Made by a program: the position numbers and the translations under genes. This document shows, one piece after another, positions 53,360 through 62,308 of a stretch of DNA of 64,000 nt. The notes beneath the pieces are model-generated. The model did not search any database and was not told the origin of the DNA. It was given only the letters and a program-made list of their open reading frames with translations. The DNA lies in contig NZ_JAVDYJ010000001.1 in NCBI RefSeq assembly GCF_031458395.1, positions 992,001 to 1,056,000 of the forward strand, given 5' to 3'. Position 1 is the stretch's first letter, and the number at the start of each line of letters is the position of its first letter. This DNA is from Enteractinococcus fodinae. Its GTDB lineage: Bacteria; Actinomycetota; Actinomycetes; Actinomycetales; Micrococcaceae.

Positions 53360-56328
53360 CCAATACAGAGTTGGACCTCGAGGCCACCTTGGGGCTGATC
53401 AGCGGTGACTAGCACTGCCCGTGCGGTCACGGGTGGTACTAACCGGAGCGTTGGCCAGATGAGCTGATGTTCTGCAGTGGAATTCTTCGGTATATAGAAC
53501 CGGTCTGGGATTGTCGCGAGCAACCGACCTCCAGCGAGCTCTCGAGCACCAAACACATACACAGTAAGCAACGGCGAAAATTGTCGCATCAGCCGGATTA
53601 GACATTCTTCAAGCCCTTGAAAACTTCCGGTTACAGGTGCATTGGCCCAGCTGCCCCATTCTGTGATCACCAGGGTAATATGCATCCCAGAGGCCAGTTT
53701 CGTTCGCAGGTCATCTAAAACATCCCTCAGGGCATCACTAGTAGCCAGATCAATGAGCATTTCGTAGTCCCACCCGGGAAGCGTTTGCGCCAGCTGACGG
53801 CCCTCAAACAGTATTTTGTGTTCCGCTGTCCTTACTACGTGGTTACTGACAACATCAACAAGAGCCTCGAGTCCGCTGCCTGCCGCGCCGATCCACGCCA
53901 CAGACCCGCTTAATCTGAGCTCATCGGAAGCCGTGCCAGACGTACCAATCTCCACAGGATACTGGCGACAATTGGCTGGATCATCAACCAGGCCAATGGG
54001 TGTGTGCAGTGCTGTAGTCCCGTATTGTTCTCGTAGAGTCGCTACTTCGATCTCATTCACGAGTGCCGGAAGTATCACTGGGGGCGGTGTGGGCAATACC
54101 GCAGCAGACTGCTGGAGCCGACGAACAACTCCGGGCCAGTCACTCGTCGATGCCACCTTGTGGACTCGTGGATCATCTTGGGGAACTATCAACAGGGGGT
54201 CGTCTTCTAGCGTGTACCGCGCGGTTTGGAACATACGTGGTGCGGCTGCTCCGGCTTTAAAGTATGCTCTTCCGGGTGTCACAGGAGATATTTGAAAGGC
54301 ATCGGCGCTACCTAATACGTCCCAGGAGTCGTGTTCTGTGGCAGTCCGAAGAGCAATTGTAGAACCAATATTTGCTCGAATATCCGCACTAACGGCTCCT
54401 TGGGTCCGCTGAGTAGCCAAGATCAAATGGAACCCGAGTGACCGTCCTGTAGCAGCCAAGTGCGCCAGCGTCGTCGCCGCCTCAGTGTTTTGGTCTACCA
54501 ACACTCGCAGTTCATCGATCGCGACAACTAATCGGGGCAGCAACCTCTGGGGAAAGGCTCGCCGATAAGCTGCATAATCAGCTACCAGATGCTTAGCAAA
54601 CAAGGCCTCCCGGCGATACAGCTCCGCGGCGATGGCCTCCAGTGAGCGAAACGAGGCGGCCGCCACATGGTTAGTTTCCACGCTCATTGTGTGAGGCAGT
54701 GCAGCCAGCACGTTGAACGAGGAACCACCCTTGAAGTCGAGCAGGATCAAGCTCATCTCAGATGGTGGGTAACGTTGTGCAAGACCCACAAGCACGGTCA
54801 AGAGCAATTCGGATTTCCCAGAGCCGGTGGTACCGGTTATGAGCAAATGCGGCCCCTCTCGTACAAGGTCGATGCTTAGCCCTAACTTTCCCGATCCGAC
54901 AGTAGTAAGCATCTGTGCGGTGGCAGTGCCCTCCAACAAGTTCTGCGTCAAGTTCAGATGATGTGGTTCTACTTGCTCGGCTGGCCTGGTCAGCAGAAGT
55001 TCCTGAGAAACCAGTTGCAACGTCGGTTCGCTAAGCCCGAAAACCTCCAGGTTTGTAGACCTATACGGACCTTCGATGGTCCCCTCATTGAGATCGACGA
55101 CTGCGGTTTCGTCGTCGGCAACTACGTTTGAATCCCGAAGGAAAATCAGCTGGTGCAGCTTTGGATCGGGGGCTGGGACGTATCCTTCCAAAACTTCCAC
55201 AGCGGGGGGCCCACCGACGTGAATACTTTCGTCTATGAAACCGGTGCCCGTCGCTTTTGCATGTCGCATGATCTGAGCAAGAAGCCAATGCTTTAGGGCA
55301 CGTCTCGTTGCCAAATCACCAGTAATAAGTGTCTGACTACCGGGTTCCAAACACAAGACACTAGAGACACGCCCGACAAGATGTGATGCCCACCGGTCAC
55401 TATCTTGGGAATCAGTCAGTTGAGCCTGACGAGCGCCTGTACCAACCGTTACTACAGGGAAGGTGGGCTGAAGCCCGGTAAGAGCGAGTGGATCCTCATC
55501 CGGACTGGAAAATGCGCCGATCAATTCGTGCGGAGTAAATACATCTGCTGCGAATCGGTCTGCGACCCTCTGCAGTTCATCGTGGATCGCAGCAATGTGG
55601 CGTGATCTGGCTCGACGATATTGCAAGATGAGGACGGCTGCGATAATGACCGAGATACCGGAAAATAGTAGAAAATACCACATTCCAGTTACTAGCATTA
55701 ACACCACACCGATTAGCAGCGGTGCAGCAGCTCCAATGATCTGCAAGAGGAGGTTTGGGGGAGATGGAGGTTGACCCGGTGAGATTGCATAGTCCCCTGG
55801 ATCACGTGGGGCATGAAGAGGGCCTTGGATGCCGCGACGCAAAACGAACGTCGTTTGGCCTGAGATAAAAACGTCTCCATAGTCCCAGACTCGCGGTTGC
55901 GCTCCCGTAGAAATTATTGTGGGGCCATCTGAGGCTAAACGAATATCGAAATCATATCCGGACAACCACGGATCGCGCACCTGAGCCCGAGCCGAAGCGC
56001 GACCAACGGATAAATTGCGTCGCGTCAGAGGGAAAACACGACCCGCGTCTGGACCGGTCGTTGTAATGAGCTTCAGGTATGTCTCAGGTTCAACCCGGGG
56101 TTCGGCATCGGCGGGCTTGGCAAGGATTTGCGGAGGCTGTGTAGTCCAGAGTTCGGCTAGATCATGTTGCTCGTACTCGTCTAATAACTTGTTGCCACAG
56201 TAGAACTTTAGCCGTGAACCCAGAATGTCTCGCAGGGCTGCTGCCAACTCTGCTCCACCCTCGGCGGGCACACGACTTAAGTACCACCATGCAGGTGGTG
56301 AGGCTAGCCCAAAGATTTGTAGGTACAT
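53356..56328 (-). CDS. FHA-FtsK/SpoIIIE ATPase (EccC/EssC-like), orphan
   Basis: 990 residues from ATG 56328, which has AAAGGA six bases upstream; in-frame ATGs at 56358 and 56343 are possible, but the first directly abuts GGAGG. An N-terminal region with an FHA-like fold (about 80-165: LTRRNLSVGRASARAQVRD) is followed by two membrane helices (about 195-240) and two FtsK-type ATPase domains. The first has Walker A TGTTGSGKSELL (Lys about 505) and LILLDFKGG; the second is degenerate (GAAGSGLEAL, Leu at the Lys position, about 820). This is the layout of type VII secretion EccC/EssC, but no WXG100, EccB, EccD or EccE gene is in the window. It is divergent from the Tad operon. Confidence 0.85.
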   Translation of the reverse strand: MYLQIFGLASPPAWWYLSRVPAEGGAELAAALRDILGSRLKFYCGNKLLDEYEQHDLAELWTTQPPQILAKPADAEPRVEPETYLKLITTTGPDAGRVFPLTRRNLSVGRASARAQVRDPWLSGYDFDIRLASDGPTIISTGAQPRVWDYGDVFISGQTTFVLRRGIQGPLHAPRDPGDYAISPGQPPSPPNLLLQIIGAAAPLLIGVVLMLVTGMWYFLLFSGISVIIAAVLILQYRRARSRHIAAIHDELQRVADRFAADVFTPHELIGAFSSPDEDPLALTGLQPTFPVVTVGTGARQAQLTDSQDSDRWASHLVGRVSSVLCLEPGSQTLITGDLATRRALKHWLLAQIMRHAKATGTGFIDESIHVGGPPAVEVLEGYVPAPDPKLHQLIFLRDSNVVADDETAVVDLNEGTIEGPYRSTNLEVFGLSEPTLQLVSQELLLTRPAEQVEPHHLNLTQNLLEGTATAQMLTTVGSGKLGLSIDLVREGPHLLITGTTGSGKSELLLTVLVGLAQRYPPSEMSLILLDFKGGSSFNVLAALPHTMSVETNHVAAASFRSLEAIAAELYRREALFAKHLVADYAAYRRAFPQRLLPRLVVAIDELRVLVDQNTEAATTLAHLAATGRSLGFHLILATQRTQGAVSADIRANIGSTIALRTATEHDSWDVLGSADAFQISPVTPGRAYFKAGAAAPRMFQTARYTLEDDPLLIVPQDDPRVHKVASTSDWPGVVRRLQQSAAVLPTPPPVILPALVNEIEVATLREQYGTTALHTPIGLVDDPANCRQYPVEIGTSGTASDELRLSGSVAWIGAAGSGLEALVDVVSNHVVRTAEHKILFEGRQLAQTLPGWDYEMLIDLATSDALRDVLDDLRTKLASGMHITLVITEWGSWANAPVTGSFQGLEECLIRLMRQFSPLLTVYVFGARELAGGRLLATIPDRFYIPKNSTAEHQLIWPTLRLVPPVTARAVLVTADQPQGGLEVQLCIG

Positions 56329-56400
56329 CACGGTTCCTTTCATGACGTAGATTTCCATCCTCCGAAATAACAGGAGCCACCACCTAGGTCATGAGATCTG

Positions 56401-56437
56401 TCTGTGGACAAGCCACCCATTCCTACGGTTATCCACA
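56401..56437. promoter_or_regulatory. Opposed pair of DnaA-box-like nonamers before cpaF
   Basis: TGTGGACAA (56403-56411, reverse of TTGTCCACA) and TTATCCACA (56429-56437). They lie in the intergenic region between the FtsK-like gene and the tad operon. Confidence 0.4.
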
Positions 56438-56530
56438 GCGGAGTGGATCAGGGCTTGCAACTTGTGAAACCTTCTACCAAAGTGAACGTTGTCACAAAGC
56501 ATTTGGAAGAACAGTTGGTAGTGAAGCTGT

Positions 56531-57757
56531 ATGGAAGCAAAGCAGTTGTTGGAACTTGAAGTGCGCGAACTCATCCGAGCTCGTGGCCTTGATCCAACAG
56601 GGCAACCAGAAGAAATACGAGCCCTCGTCGCTAGCGCCGCAGCTGAATATGATGCTCGCAGCATGCAAGCGCCACTACCGATGGTCGAAGACATGGCCTC
56701 TACCCAGCAGGCGGTTTTCGACGCAGTCGCGGGTTTCGGACCGTTACAGCCTTTGCTTGATGATCCTGAAGTAGAAGAAATCTGGATCAATTCTCCGACC
56801 CAGGTCTTCTGCGCTCGAGCTGGGGTGACAGAGATGACCAATATTTCCTTGACTGCTCAGCAGGTCTCGGATCTGGTGGAGAAAATGCTGAAAAGCAGTG
56901 GGCGGCGCCTAGATCTGTCCTCCCCATTCGTTGATGCCGCATTACCTGACGGGTCTCGATTACACGTTGTGATTCCCGATATCACCTCACAACATTGGGC
57001 AGTCAATATTCGTAAGTTCGTGGTCCGTGCCCACAAACTCCATGATTTAGTGCGGAATAACAGTCTGACGGCCCAAGCCGCGGCTTTCCTCGATGCTGCA
57101 GTCAGAGCCGGACTGAACATCTTGGTTTCTGGCGCGACTCAAGCAGGTAAGACCACAATGCTCAATTGTTTATCCGCCTCGATTGGGCCCCGTGAACGCG
57201 TCATTACTGTGGAAGAGATTTTCGAATTGAAAATACCTCAGCGAGACGTGGTCAATATGCAGTGTCGTCAACCGAATCTCGAAGGAATCGGCGAGATATC
57301 GCTACGACGTCTTGTGAAAGAAGCCCTGCGCATGCGACCAGATCGCATTATCGTCGGCGAAGTGAGAGAAGCTGAAGCCCTAGATATGTTGGTAGCCATG
57401 AATGCTGGATTAGCTGGAATGTGTAGTGTTCACGCCAACTCCGCTCACGACGCGCTGACCAAAATTTGTACGCTGCCGCTCTTAGCGGGAGAAAATATCA
57501 GCCGCGACTTCGTAACTCCAACGGTTGCAAGTTGCTTCGACCTAGTCGTGCACTGCGCTCGCAATCCAAATGGCCAGCGTCAAGTTACGGAAATTTTATC
57601 GGTAGGAAACCGCGTCGAAGCGGGCTTGATCGAAACCGCCCCGGTATTTCGTATGCAGGATCATCAACTGACTTTTAACCCTACCGGGCTGATGGAGCAT
57701 CAGAAATACGCTCATGCTGGAATAGACATTCGGAGTGTGCTCGGAGAAGCGGCATGA
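56531..57757 (+). CDS. cpaF: Tad pilus secretion ATPase CpaF/TadA
   Basis: 408 residues of the type II/IV secretion ATPase family. Walker A is SGATQAGKTTMLNCL (Lys207), the Asp/Glu box VEEIFELKI and the histidine box GLAGMCSVHANSAHDAL follow, as in CpaF. It energises pilus assembly and forms a hexamer at the inner face. First gene of the plus-strand operon running to 60947; tadB overlaps its stop by four bases. Confidence 0.94.
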   Translation: MEAKQLLELEVRELIRARGLDPTGQPEEIRALVASAAAEYDARSMQAPLPMVEDMASTQQAVFDAVAGFGPLQPLLDDPEVEEIWINSPTQVFCARAGVTEMTNISLTAQQVSDLVEKMLKSSGRRLDLSSPFVDAALPDGSRLHVVIPDITSQHWAVNIRKFVVRAHKLHDLVRNNSLTAQAAAFLDAAVRAGLNILVSGATQAGKTTMLNCLSASIGPRERVITVEEIFELKIPQRDVVNMQCRQPNLEGIGEISLRRLVKEALRMRPDRIIVGEVREAEALDMLVAMNAGLAGMCSVHANSAHDALTKICTLPLLAGENISRDFVTPTVASCFDLVVHCARNPNGQRQVTEILSVGNRVEAGLIETAPVFRMQDHQLTFNPTGLMEHQKYAHAGIDIRSVLGEAA

Positions 57758-58602
57758 GCGCGATCCTGGGGTTGTTACTCGGGGCAGGGCTGCTACTTAT
57801 ATGGTGGTCGTGCTGGCCCCGTAAACCCCGAACTTCTGACCCGACGCCATCTAAAGCCCAGCAGCTGATAGCACGAAGCGGGATCCAGCGCATCACAGTA
57901 ACCGGCGTGGTTACGTTATCACTCGTTGTGGGAACGGTCGTTTTCATAGGCCTCACAGCCTTGACCGGGGCTGCGCCGATTGGTTTGTGCTTCGCTGTAT
58001 TCGCCGCCGCACTACCGTGGGGCGCGCTCACCTGGCAAGCCAAACGTCGCCAAACAGTCTTGCGTGAGGTTTGGCCCGATGCCATCGACAACCTTCGGTC
58101 AGCAATCAGAGCAGGTCTCACCCTGCCCGAAGCGCTCGCCGACTTGGCAGAGCGTGGTCCCGTTGAACTTCGGGAAGCATTTGCCAGTTTCGCTACCGAC
58201 TACCGATCGGGGGCCCGGTTCAATGATGCACTTGACCGGCTTAAGGATATCCTCGCCGACCCGACCGCAGATCGGCTGGTCGCAGCGCTCCAGGTGACAC
58301 GCGAAGTGGGCGGGGCGGATATTGGCCGTCTGCTAGAAACACTGTCCGACTTCCTGCGAGATGATGCACGGACTCGAGCAGAACTTGAAGCCCGACAATC
58401 ATGGACAGTTAATGGGGCACGACTAGCCGTGGTTGCGCCATGGTTAATTCTATTGTTGCTCGCCATGCAACCCGAGGCAGCTGCTGCCTACCAGTCGCTC
58501 GCGGGTCTCATCGTGCTGCTGGTGGGCATGGGAGTTTCCATTATCTGTTACCAGCTCATGCTACGGATTGGCTCTCTGCCTCCAGAGCGGAGAGTCTTGT
58601 GA
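57754..58602 (+). CDS. tadB: Tad assembly platform protein TadB
   Basis: 282 residues. Two N-terminal membrane helices (about 2-18 and 47-90), a cytosolic T2SSF domain (DAIDNLRSAIRAGLTLPEALADLA, about 110-225), and two C-terminal helices. It is the inner membrane platform partner of CpaF and TadC. Starts within the cpaF stop (ATGA) and overlaps tadC by four bases. Confidence 0.9.
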   Translation: MSAILGLLLGAGLLLIWWSCWPRKPRTSDPTPSKAQQLIARSGIQRITVTGVVTLSLVVGTVVFIGLTALTGAAPIGLCFAVFAAALPWGALTWQAKRRQTVLREVWPDAIDNLRSAIRAGLTLPEALADLAERGPVELREAFASFATDYRSGARFNDALDRLKDILADPTADRLVAALQVTREVGGADIGRLLETLSDFLRDDARTRAELEARQSWTVNGARLAVVAPWLILLLLAMQPEAAAAYQSLAGLIVLLVGMGVSIICYQLMLRIGSLPPERRVL

Positions 58603-59528
58603 CGACGATGTGGACAGCTGTATCTCTGGCCGTCGTATGTGGCCTCGGACTGACCATGATCGCGGTAGTCCTCGTGCGTCGAAGTAGACCGAGCTTAATT
58701 GAGCGCGTAGCACCACAGATGCGGGCACAGACTACTGCCAAGCACCACGAAACATCGACCTTAACAACACTTGGAACACTTTCGACTCTGGCGGCCCCAG
58801 TTATCGAGGTGGGTGTTGCACAACTCAACAAACTCAATCTTGGCAACGCCCAACTTACAGCGCGTCTAGCCCAAGCCGGTTCGAAACTTACGGTGACAGA
58901 CTATCGAGCACAACAACTCATCATGGCGGTCCTCGCGGCCGCTACCGCCACTACGGCCTGCATCTGGGCGGCCATAAACTACAGCCTGCATCCGCTGGTG
59001 GGATTGATCATGATCTTGGCCGTGACGCTCCTGGCATTTTTCCTACGAGATAATCTTCTGACTGCGCAAATCACAAAGCGGCGCGCCACCATCCTCGCGG
59101 AATTCCCTACGGTGGCGGAACTCTTAGCCTTGTCCGTCACAGCTGGAGATTCAGCGCAGGGGGCCGTCGAACGGGTCGTGAACACCGCCCGTGGAGAGCT
59201 GGCCTATGAATTCAATGTGGTGCTTGCTGACGTCCGTTCAGGAGACAGTCTCACAACGGCGCTCAAGTCTTGTTCAGATCGGCTCAAACTCCACTCCGTT
59301 GAACGCTTCATCACAGGTCTAACAGTGGCCTATGAACGTGGCACGCCGTTAGCCGGGGTACTTCATGCTCAAGCGATGGATGTGCGTGAACTTACCAAAC
59401 GAGAACTCCTCGAGGTAGCGGGTAAGAAAGAAATCAATATGCTTGTCCCGCTTATCTTTGGCATTATGCCCCTCACGGTGGTGTTTGCCGTGTTCCCAGG
59501 CCTCTCATTACTCAATATCGGAATCTAA
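58599..59528 (+). CDS. tadC: Tad assembly platform protein TadC
   Basis: 309 residues from GTG 58599, which overlaps the tadB stop as GTGA; an open frame extending upstream to 58440 lies inside tadB. T2SSF domain (FPTVAELLALSVTAGDSAQGAVE, about 165-290) with membrane helices at about 4-24, 105-150 and 285-305. Forms the platform with TadB. Confidence 0.9.
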   Translation: MTTMWTAVSLAVVCGLGLTMIAVVLVRRSRPSLIERVAPQMRAQTTAKHHETSTLTTLGTLSTLAAPVIEVGVAQLNKLNLGNAQLTARLAQAGSKLTVTDYRAQQLIMAVLAAATATTACIWAAINYSLHPLVGLIMILAVTLLAFFLRDNLLTAQITKRRATILAEFPTVAELLALSVTAGDSAQGAVERVVNTARGELAYEFNVVLADVRSGDSLTTALKSCSDRLKLHSVERFITGLTVAYERGTPLAGVLHAQAMDVRELTKRELLEVAGKKEINMLVPLIFGIMPLTVVFAVFPGLSLLNIGI

Positions 59529-59546
59529 TCTCGAAAGGAACCCACT

Positions 59547-59735
59547 ATGCACCTCATTCACAGCCTCATTGGATATTTCTCTATCGACCGTCTCGCCGAC
59601 GAGAGAGGTGATGTCCCCGGGTGGGTGATGATCACCTTGATGTCAGCGATACTAGTTGCCGGACTTATTGCCCTGGCCGGTCCGGCTCTCAATGGCCTCT
59701 TTGAAGACGCAATCGCACGGGTGTCTGGAGCCTAA
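59547..59735 (+). CDS. Small Flp-pilin-like membrane protein
   Basis: 62 residues with AAAGGA seven bases before the ATG. A charged N-terminus (DRLADERGDVPG, about 14-25) precedes one membrane helix (WVMITLMSAILVAGLIALAG). Its place after tadC and its size suit the Flp-type major pilin. It does not carry the normal Gly-X4-Glu cleavage site, since the fifth residue after the Gly is Trp. It could be a divergent pilin or a helper; the three following proteins have clearer sites. Confidence 0.7.
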   Translation: MHLIHSLIGYFSIDRLADERGDVPGWVMITLMSAILVAGLIALAGPALNGLFEDAIARVSGA

Positions 59736-60113
59736 ATGCGGCGGCGAGAGGATGACGGTGCCATTGTCGCGGAATCGGCAATGATTATCGCACTGGTCAC
59801 GTTGCTGTGCGGCACTATCTTGCAGGTGGGGGTTATCATCCACACCAAAAACACACTGATCGATGTGGCCTCCGCAGGAGCTCGTCATGCTGCGCTGGCG
59901 GATCGTAACCTGGCGGAGGGGCAAGATCGAACCGCGATGCTGCTTGCAGAAGCCATTCCAAACTCTGGAAATGCGCACATCCAGGTCGCTCGCGAATCTG
60001 ACGGGGAACGCATCACCGTGACGGTCTCGCATCGCGTGCCGCTGTTTGGATTCCTGACCGGACCAATCCCGTTGTCCGCTACCGCCCAGGCATATGATCT
60101 CACACCACAATGA
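59736..60113 (+). CDS. TadE-like pilus protein
   Basis: 125 residues starting directly after the pilin stop, with GGAG five bases before the ATG. The N-terminus DDGAIVAESAMIIALVTLL contains Gly then Glu at +5, a type IV prepilin-like cleavage site, before a single membrane helix. The C-terminal domain is extracytoplasmic. TadE minor pilin is the best fit. Confidence 0.85.
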   Translation: MRRREDDGAIVAESAMIIALVTLLCGTILQVGVIIHTKNTLIDVASAGARHAALADRNLAEGQDRTAMLLAEAIPNSGNAHIQVARESDGERITVTVSHRVPLFGFLTGPIPLSATAQAYDLTPQ

Positions 60114-60519
60114 CACCGGCTCCGCCACAGTAGAATTTATCGGCCTGACAGTGCTGTTGCTTATCCCTGCGATGTATGTGCTGATTACCATTTCTCAGTT
60201 ACAAGCGGCAGGTTATGCAGCCGTTGCTGCCTCAGATCAGGCCGCAAAAACTGTTGGCCACACGAGTGCGGAGGCAGACGCCGAGAGTCGTGCTGTCAGC
60301 GTGGTCCATCTCACTGCTCAGGACTATGAACTCGACCCCGACATGACGACCACAACGATCGACTGCAGTAACCCAGTCTGCAGCACCCCAGGAACGCGTA
60401 TCAGCGTGCACGTCAGTATCGATGTTCCGTTGCCCTTAGTGCCTACCTTCTTTGGTACCCCCACCAGAATCGCCACCATGAGCGCTACAGGTCACCACGT
60501 CATCGGAGAGTTCGAATGA
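60094..60519 (+). CDS. TadE-like pilus protein, second copy
   Basis: 141 residues overlapping the previous gene by 20 bases in another frame. TGSATVEFIGLTVLLLIPAM holds Gly followed by Glu at +5, then a membrane helix and a soluble domain with one Cys pair (CSNPVCSTPG). Probably a second TadE or TadF minor pilin. Confidence 0.82.
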   Translation: MISHHNDTGSATVEFIGLTVLLLIPAMYVLITISQLQAAGYAAVAASDQAAKTVGHTSAEADAESRAVSVVHLTAQDYELDPDMTTTTIDCSNPVCSTPGTRISVHVSIDVPLPLVPTFFGTPTRIATMSATGHHVIGEFE

Positions 60520-60947
60520 TCCAGAAATTCCGCGACGATGATGGACAAACTTCCATCTTTATAATCGGAGCCACGGTTGTCATTCTGCTCTTCGCTGTGA
60601 CAATCGCAGCCATCACGTCGGTCACCCTCCAGCATCGCAAGTTGCTATCTTTGACCGATTCAGCAGCCCAGAGCGCAGCGACCGCTTTTACAGTAGCCAG
60701 CCCCGAGCAACTGTCTCTATCCATCAATCCCGTATCCGCTAGCAACCAAGTCGCCCAACATCTCAACGATGTTGACGCCGCCCAGCGTTTTTCTAACCTC
60801 AGCATCGACTCGGTACAAGTAGTGGACGATACAAGCATTGTGGTCCAGCTTTCAGCAACTGCACATCCTCCTATTGTCAACTGGATGCTGCCCGCCGGGG
60901 TGCGCGTCGTGGCAGAAAGTACAGCGCGAACGCAACTAGAGCAGTAA
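60516..60947 (+). CDS. TadG-like pilus protein
   Basis: 143 residues; ATG overlaps the preceding stop by four bases. DDDGQTSIFIIGATVVILLFAV resembles the Tad/TadG N-terminal helix but has Phe rather than Glu at the +5 place. Rest is a short extracytoplasmic domain of unknown function, far smaller than classic TadG. Last gene of the operon. Confidence 0.75.
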   Translation: MIQKFRDDDGQTSIFIIGATVVILLFAVTIAAITSVTLQHRKLLSLTDSAAQSAATAFTVASPEQLSLSINPVSASNQVAQHLNDVDAAQRFSNLSIDSVQVVDDTSIVVQLSATAHPPIVNWMLPAGVRVVAESTARTQLEQ

Positions 60948-60955
60948 CAAGAAAG

Positions 60956-60985
60956 TTATGCGCCTTAGCGCATTTCGCGTATCCT
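60956..60985 (+). promoter_or_regulatory. Possible prfB promoter with overlapping palindrome
   Basis: TTATGC and TATCCT with an 18-base spacer, just before prfB. ATGCGC-CTTA-GCGCAT (60958-60973) is a perfect inverted repeat overlapping the -35 and spacer, possibly an operator. Confidence 0.35.
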
Positions 60986-60994
60986 TGAGAAATA

Positions 60995-62104
60995 ATGGCT
61001 GATATAGACTTTTCCGCAGAAATCGCAGACCTGCGTCACACCTACGAATCCATCGAGGCCGTATCTGATATCGATCAGATCCGCGCCGAGATCGCTGAGC
61101 TTTCCGAACAGGCCAGCGCCCCCGACCTGTGGAATGATCCCGCAATCGGACAACAGGTTACTTCAGCCCTGTCTCGTAAAGAACACGAACTTGAACGACT
61201 CACCTCGTTGTATAACCGCATCGACGACCTCGAAGTCATGGTGGAACTGGCCCAAGAAGGCGCAGACGCTGATCTGCGAGCCGAGGCCATGGGTGAATTG
61301 GAAAGTATCAAAAAATCGCTTGGCCAGCTCGAAACCGTAACGCTGCTCAGCGGTGAGTACGACGAGCGCGAAGCCGTGGTCACTATCCGTGCTGGAGCCG
61401 GGGGAGTGGACGCCTCCGATTTCACCCTGATGCTGATGCGCATGTATCTACGGTGGGCAGAACACAACGGATACCCGACTCGGGTTATGGATACCTCGTA
61501 TGCTGAAGAGGCAGGACTGAAATCCGCGACCTTCGAGGTGAACGCTCCATACGCGTATGGCACCTTGTCTGTTGAAGCCGGTACGCATCGACTGGTACGC
61601 ATCTCACCGTTCGATAACCAGGGGCGCCGTCACACCTCGTTTGCTGCAGTTGAAGTTGTCCCGCTGATCGAATCGGACGACTCTATTGAGATTCCGGACA
61701 CCGAATTGCGCGTGGATGTCTTCAGGTCTTCAGGACCCGGAGGTCAGCACGTCAATACCACTGACTCGGCGGTGCGACTCACTCACCTTCCGACCGGGAT
61801 CGTCGTATCGATGCAAAATGAGAAGTCGCAGCTCCAAAACCGTGCAGCGGCCTTGCGTGTTCTCAAGTCACGCTTGCTGTTGTTGCGAAAAGAACAAGAG
61901 GATGCCAAGAAGAAGGAACTGGCCGGTGACGTCAAAGCCTCTTGGGGCGATCAGATGCGATCTTATGTGTTGAATCCGTACCAGATGGTCAAAGATCTTC
62001 GTACGAGCCACGAAGAAGGCAATCCGGAGAAGGTCTTCAACGGCGAAATAAATGACTTTATTGACGCAGGGATTCGTTGGCGAGCCGAAGCTCGTCACGA
62101 CTAA
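60995..62104 (+). CDS. prfB: Peptide chain release factor RF2
   Basis: 369 residues in one continuous frame. The SPF anticodon-like tripeptide ([12 protein letters not shown]) identifies RF2 (UAA/UGA), and GGQ is in [17 protein letters not shown]. There is no internal TGA or frameshift site near codon 26, unlike E. coli prfB; actinobacterial prfB commonly lacks it. ATG start with no strong ribosome binding site. Confidence 0.97.
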   Translation: MADIDFSAEIADLRHTYESIEAVSDIDQIRAEIAELSEQASAPDLWNDPAIGQQVTSALSRKEHELERLTSLYNRIDDLEVMVELAQEGADADLRAEAMGELESIKKSLGQLETVTLLSGEYDEREAVVTIRAGAGGVDASDFTLMLMRMYLRWAEHNGYPTRVMDTSYAEEAGLKSATFEVNAPYAYGTLSVEAGTHRLVRISPFDNQGRRHTSFAAVEVVPLIESDDSIEIPDTELRVDVFRSSGPGGQHVNTTDSAVRLTHLPTGIVVSMQNEKSQLQNRAAALRVLKSRLLLLRKEQEDAKKKELAGDVKASWGDQMRSYVLNPYQMVKDLRTSHEEGNPEKVFNGEINDFIDAGIRWRAEARHD

Positions 62105-62308
62105 CAGAGCTCCGAGGGCAGACTCTTAGAAACCCCTGAAACACTCCGCTGGTGCGTCTCTCGGAGCGAGTCCAAGCTTCGATAGCGGCACGTTTACAGT
62201 TAGACGACGTTCACACCAGACGTAAATCTAAGGCTATACAAGTGACCGGCTGTGGCGCTTCTTACGCTAGACTATGTGGGGTACCACACACAGAATTTAG
62301 GAGTCACT

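Noticed and set aside
53356-56328. Full type VII secretion locus
   Set aside because: Only the motor-like ATPase is present; no WXG100, EccB, EccD, EccE or mycosin genes seen on either side.
60995-61100. Programmed frameshift in prfB
   Set aside because: The gene is one uninterrupted frame with no TGA near codon 26.
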